36,654 nucleotides of DNA from Lachnospiraceae bacterium (GTDB lineage: Bacteria > Bacillota > Clostridia > Lachnospirales > Lachnospiraceae): contig JAGBNK010000013.1 in the NCBI GenBank assembly GCA_017634455.1, forward strand, positions 1 through 36,654. Reading direction: 5' to 3'. The position numbers and the translations under genes are program-made. The notes below the pieces were generated by a model that saw nothing but the letters and a program-made list of their open reading frames with translations, searched no databases and had not been told where the DNA came from. Below are positions 34,497 through 36,654 of the stretch, in pieces; the first letter of the stretch is position 1; each line of letters opens with the position of its first letter.

Positions 34497-35051
34497 CTAA
34501 GGTGCACTATATACAATCTTGGCCTGATTAGAATATTGTGCTGGTGGATTTTGTCCTTGTCCGCCAGGACCGCCTGGATTACTATTTTGTGCAGGCTCTA
34601 TTCTGATTTGAAATAGGCTCTCTTCTAATCCAACAACTCTGCCCGGCCCACCATTATCCATCTCATTAGTTATATCAGCTCCAGCATTTCTGATTGTTAA
34701 ACCAGCGAATCCAGCTGTAAGCTTCAATTCATATTGATTTGCGTTAGTTGGAGTAATAGTATTAAAAGTAATAGTCCATGGTTCTTGCGATGTTTCATTA
34801 AAAGATCCTGTTAGTTGTTCACCTACCAGATTAGTCGGAGCAGCATGTGTACTCTTTTCTAATAATTCCCATGCCACATTATAATTAAGCGGCCGCTGAA
34901 CTCCATCAGCAAATGTCACTTCTATGGTAAATGTTGCAGGATTAATAGCCTGTGCAGTAATTCCATTTACTATAAAACCAACTGCTGCAACCACCATAAT
35001 TGCCGTCATAAACAGAGACAAAGCTCCTTTCCTTATACGATTTCTTTTCAT
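34497..35051 (-). pseudogene. Fragment 1: signal peptide and N-terminal domain
   Basis: This is the part of the interrupted gene that would be translated first: 184 residues, ending IVYSAP before TAG. It has a signal peptide (MKRNRIRKGALSLFMTAIMV onward, to ITAQA) and one beta-type domain, and would be secreted without any wall anchor. The TTG at 35087 is not the start, because the ribosome site GGAGGAGG lies after it. Confidence 0.75.
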
Positions 35052-35127
35052 TCTCATCCTCCTCCATCTTGAATTGTAATAATCCAAGAATCAGCTAATA
35101 TAATCTCCTAACTCAAGCCGATCGTAC

Positions 35128-35148
35128 TGCGACACACAAAATGTCACA
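35128..35148. repeat. Inverted repeat in surface-gene leader
   Basis: TGCGACA and TGTCACA form an imperfect 7-bp inverted repeat (one G-U in RNA) with a 7-base loop, in the predicted 5' untranslated region of the interrupted surface gene. The role is unknown. Confidence 0.35.
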
Positions 35149-35168
35149 CAATTCATTTATGTAAATAA

Positions 35169-35197
35169 ATACTATAATATTTCCAGATAACATTCAA
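35169..35197 (-). promoter_or_regulatory. Promoter of the interrupted surface gene
   Basis: TTGAAT (35192-35197), a 17-base spacer and TAGTAT (35169-35174) read on the minus strand, giving a leader of about 110 nt. One unit of the 21-bp phased repeats falls in the spacer and two lie just upstream of the -35. Confidence 0.55.
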
Positions 35198-35232
35198 GTA
35201 TTTTCAGATAATAGCTAATTATTTTCAGACAA
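35178..35232. promoter_or_regulatory. Three 21-bp phased repeats, LytTR-like operator
   Basis: TATTTCCAGATAA (35178), TATTTTCAGATAA (35199) and TATTTTCAGACAA (35220) start exactly 21 bases apart. Taking the first nine bases (TATTTTCAG) as the unit, the gaps are 12 bases, which is the geometry of ComE/AgrA-type LytTR sites. The TTCAG end also resembles the pneumococcal ComE box. The units read on the plus strand, opposite to the surface gene, which is atypical. The array is seen directly; the regulator is inferred. Confidence 0.6.
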
Positions 35233-35254
35233 TCCCAAGCGTGCCCCTTATTCA

Positions 35255-35290
35255 TAAAAAAAGCATTATGAATTCATCATCCATAATGCT
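35255..35290 (-). terminator. Terminator of the ZIP transporter gene
   Basis: A perfect 9-bp stem AGCATTATG/CATAATGCT (35282-35290 with 35262-35270) with an 11-base loop is followed by seven T on the minus strand. It lies about 30 bases after the ZIP stop codon and isolates it from the surface gene downstream. Confidence 0.88.
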
Positions 35291-35318
35291 CAAATCATAT
35301 ATTCTATATCATAAATAT

Positions 35319-36098
35319 TTATCCCAAAGCCACATCAAGAATCATCATTACAACAAATCCAAAAGAGAAGAATACTGTGCCTAAATTAGAATGCTCTCCC
35401 TCAGACATCTCCGGGATCAACTCTTCAACAACAACATATATCATAGCCCCAGCAGCAAATGCCAAAAGGTATGGCAAAATATGTGTCACCAGACTTGTGG
35501 CCAAAATTGTAATCAATGCTGCAATAGGTTCAACAATCCCAGATAATACTCCATACCAGAAGGTCTTGCCTTTGGACATTCCTGCAGCTCGAAGTGGCAT
35601 AGATACAATTGCTCCCTCAGGGAAATTCTGAATAGCAATTCCAAGAGCCAAAGCCAACGCTCCAGCAGCTGACACTCTACTGTCACCAGAAATCCATCCT
35701 GCAAAAACCACACCTACTGCCATTCCTTCTGGAATATTATGCAATGTAACCGCCAAAATAAGTTTGGTGGTCTTATCCAAAGCCACCTTCGGGCCCTCTT
35801 CATTTTCATCCATATGCATATGAGGAGTTATATAATCTAAAACCAGCAAAAATCCCATTCCAATAAGAAATCCCACTGCAGCTGGGACAAATGCCAATTT
35901 TCCCATTCCCTCTGATGATTCCAAAGCTGGCTGAAGCAAACTCCAGAAAGAAGCTGCTGTCATAACTCCCGCAGCAAACCCCGTTAGGATTCTCTGCAGT
36001 CTATTGGAAATAGCCTGTTTCAACAAAAACACCATGGCAGCTCCCAGTGTTGTTCCAACAAATGGAATCATTATTCCTTCAAATACCTGTAAAGTCAC
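35319..36098 (-). CDS. ZIP-family metal transporter
   Basis: A 259-residue ZIP transporter of the GufA/ZupT-like branch, importing divalent metals such as zinc across the membrane. It has about eight membrane helices. Metal-site motifs are HNIPEG (120-125, helix 4) and QNFPEG (157-162, helix 5), and a short His-containing loop (HMHMDENEEG, 93-102) lies between helices 3 and 4. The start is GTG at 36098, with AGGAGG 6 bases upstream; a nearby ATG one base off would hit a stop at once. The yajC terminator lies between it and the upstream gene, so it has its own transcript. No metal-regulator operator was recognised. Confidence 0.93.
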   Translation of the reverse strand: MTLQVFEGIMIPFVGTTLGAAMVFLLKQAISNRLQRILTGFAAGVMTAASFWSLLQPALESSEGMGKLAFVPAAVGFLIGMGFLLVLDYITPHMHMDENEEGPKVALDKTTKLILAVTLHNIPEGMAVGVVFAGWISGDSRVSAAGALALALGIAIQNFPEGAIVSMPLRAAGMSKGKTFWYGVLSGIVEPIAALITILATSLVTHILPYLLAFAAGAMIYVVVEELIPEMSEGEHSNLGTVFFSFGFVVMMILDVALG

Positions 36099-36157
36099 AT
36101 TACACCTCCTAATTCAAGTCTCATCTAATCACTAAAATCAAATCAATTCTACTAAAA

Positions 36158-36190
36158 TAAAAAAAGAAGCCCACCTATAGTGAACTTCTT
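36158..36190 (-). terminator. Terminator of yajC
   Basis: An 11-bp stem (36180-36190 with 36164-36174, two G-U pairs) with a 5-base loop is followed by seven T on the minus strand, starting 11 bases after the yajC stop codon. Confidence 0.85.
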
Positions 36191-36201
36191 CCTTATCATA
36201 A

Positions 36202-36507
36202 TCATTCTACTGCATCTTCTGGCTTCTCTACAGCTGCGATTGCAGACTTCTGCATTGGAATACGGCAGTTCTTGTTGCTACCAAATTCCACAATAATTGT
36301 ATCTTCCTCGATATCAATTACAACACCGTAGAAACCACTAGTTGTCAGAATTGTATCTCCAACTGCAAGTGAAGACATCATAGCGTTCTTCTGCTTTGTC
36401 TCTTTCTGCTGTGGACGAATCATAAAGAAATACATAAATACTACTAAAATAACAATCCATACAATCATTCCAACTGTTCCGCCGGCACCTGTTGCTGTTA
36501 ATAACAT
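36202..36507 (-). CDS. yajC: Preprotein translocase subunit YajC
   Basis: A 101-residue protein with the YajC layout: a short N-terminal segment, one membrane helix (about 13-31), the signature FFMIRPQQKE at 27-36, and a small cytoplasmic beta domain with LAVGDTILTTSGFYGVV. YajC associates with SecDF in protein export. AGGAGG lies 8 bases before the ATG. It is followed by its own terminator, and its upstream partner gene is outside the window. Confidence 0.96.
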   Translation of the reverse strand: MLLTATGAGGTVGMIVWIVILVVFMYFFMIRPQQKETKQKNAMMSSLAVGDTILTTSGFYGVVIDIEEDTIIVEFGSNKNCRIPMQKSAIAAVEKPEDAVE

Positions 36508-36568
36508 AATATTTTCCTCCTGTTATGAAGTGACTTTTGTCAAGAAGTAAAAATGTCATCTTTTCTTC

Positions 36569-36654
36569 TCAACATCCATCACATTTGTTTTTCTGACAGC
36601 ATCTGAAAAGGGTGTGATTTAACAGTTCCCGGCATTTGGCCACTCTGTTATTCG
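36569..36654 (-). CDS. Possible 3' end of an unidentified gene
   Basis: An open minus-strand frame enters from the right edge and stops at 36569 after 27 Cys- and basic-rich residues (ending RCCQKNKCDGC). Its direction fits the neighbours, but it is too short to name and could be non-coding. The stretch 36508-36568 shows no other feature than the yajC ribosome site. Confidence 0.25.
   Translation of the reverse strand, partial: NNRVAKCRELLNHTLFRCCQKNKCDGC

Larger units (their letters stand above)
33015..35051 (-). pseudogene. Surface protein gene with two in-frame stops
   Basis: One 679-codon frame runs from the ATG at 35051 (GGAGG 6 bases upstream) to the TAA at 33015, interrupted only by TAG at 34497-34499 and TGA at 33804-33806. 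All three parts are in the same frame, so there is no indel. The intact product would have a signal peptide (1-35), an N-terminal domain with a Gly/Pro/Gln linker (GGPGGQGQNPP), a large central domain, and a C-terminal beta domain. It ends in a complete sorting signal: SPKTDD, a hydrophobic helix and the basic tail KMKK. Mutational inactivation is the simplest reading. Stop readthrough or sequence error are alternatives. The promoter and operator-like repeats upstream are intact. Confidence 0.8.

Noticed and set aside
33804..34499. Selenocysteine or pyrrolysine at the two internal stops
   Set aside because: TAG and TGA together would need two recoding systems, no SECIS-like hairpin was recognised after the TGA, and the protein is a structural surface protein rather than a redox enzyme.
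35128..35148. CRP-type binding site in the surface-gene leader
   Set aside because: The half-sites do not match TGTGA-N6-TCACA and it lies downstream of the likely start of transcription.
36538..36543. TTGACA as -35 of yajC
   Set aside because: The -10 position 17 bases downstream would fall on the yajC Shine-Dalgarno sequence and shows no TATAAT-like element.
1..36654. CRISPR arrays, tRNA genes, insertion sequences or prophage genes
   Set aside because: No regularly spaced identical repeats, cloverleaf sequences, transposase or phage proteins were recognised.

Overview
The window looks like a chromosomal segment of a low-GC Firmicute, most likely a Lachnospiraceae (Clostridia) member. This rests on the gene content: ClpC and RadA flanking a small protein typical of that family, a PPi-type phosphofructokinase, a DUF1846 protein, and large Cna-B/SpaA surface proteins with PKT-type sorting motifs. 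AGGAGG ribosome sites and A/T-rich intergenic DNA agree. Genus cannot be fixed because only the first ~31 bases of the 16S gene are present. All genes except pfp run on the minus strand.

Layout, left to right. 1-473: the 5' end of a 16S rRNA gene reading out of the window, with a ~330-nt leader and two tandem promoters. 474-6862: radA, a small family protein, clpC, a membrane protein with a very acidic cytoplasmic tail, and a two-TM miniprotein. 7041-14194: a five-gene signalling and envelope operon, in order of transcription a CHASE2-class III nucleotidyl cyclase, a B-repeat surface protein, a TIM-barrel isomerase-like protein, a GAF-HD-GYP protein and a FecR-domain protein. 14195-14526: a divergent regulatory region with 11-bp phased repeats and a structured leader. 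14527-15750: pfp on the plus strand. 15838-18973: an A/T-rich block with an Agr/Com-like histidine kinase and LytTR regulator, a frameshifted secreted protein and an unknown membrane-anchored protein. 19050-24039: a zinc-ribbon membrane protein coupled to an acyltransferase-like protein, an NCS2 purine permease and a DUF1846 protein. 24148-35051: two surface-protein genes, one of 2861 codons with about 14 Cna-B modules, the other cut by two in-frame stop codons. 35319-36507: a ZIP metal transporter and yajC.

Three themes deserve attention. First, the cyclase operon puts cAMP-type synthesis, a c-di-GMP phosphodiesterase-type domain and envelope sensors (CHASE2, FecR) on one transcript behind a folded leader. 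Second, both surface-protein genes at 24-35 kb are compromised for wall display: the giant one has a sorting-like PKTND motif but no membrane anchor, and its neighbour has a complete anchor but TAG and TGA codons in frame. Third, three 9-bp repeats spaced exactly 21 bp, like LytTR-family operators, lie at the promoter of the interrupted surface gene, and the window encodes a LytTR regulator about 17 kb away. No tRNA, CRISPR array, insertion sequence or phage gene was seen.
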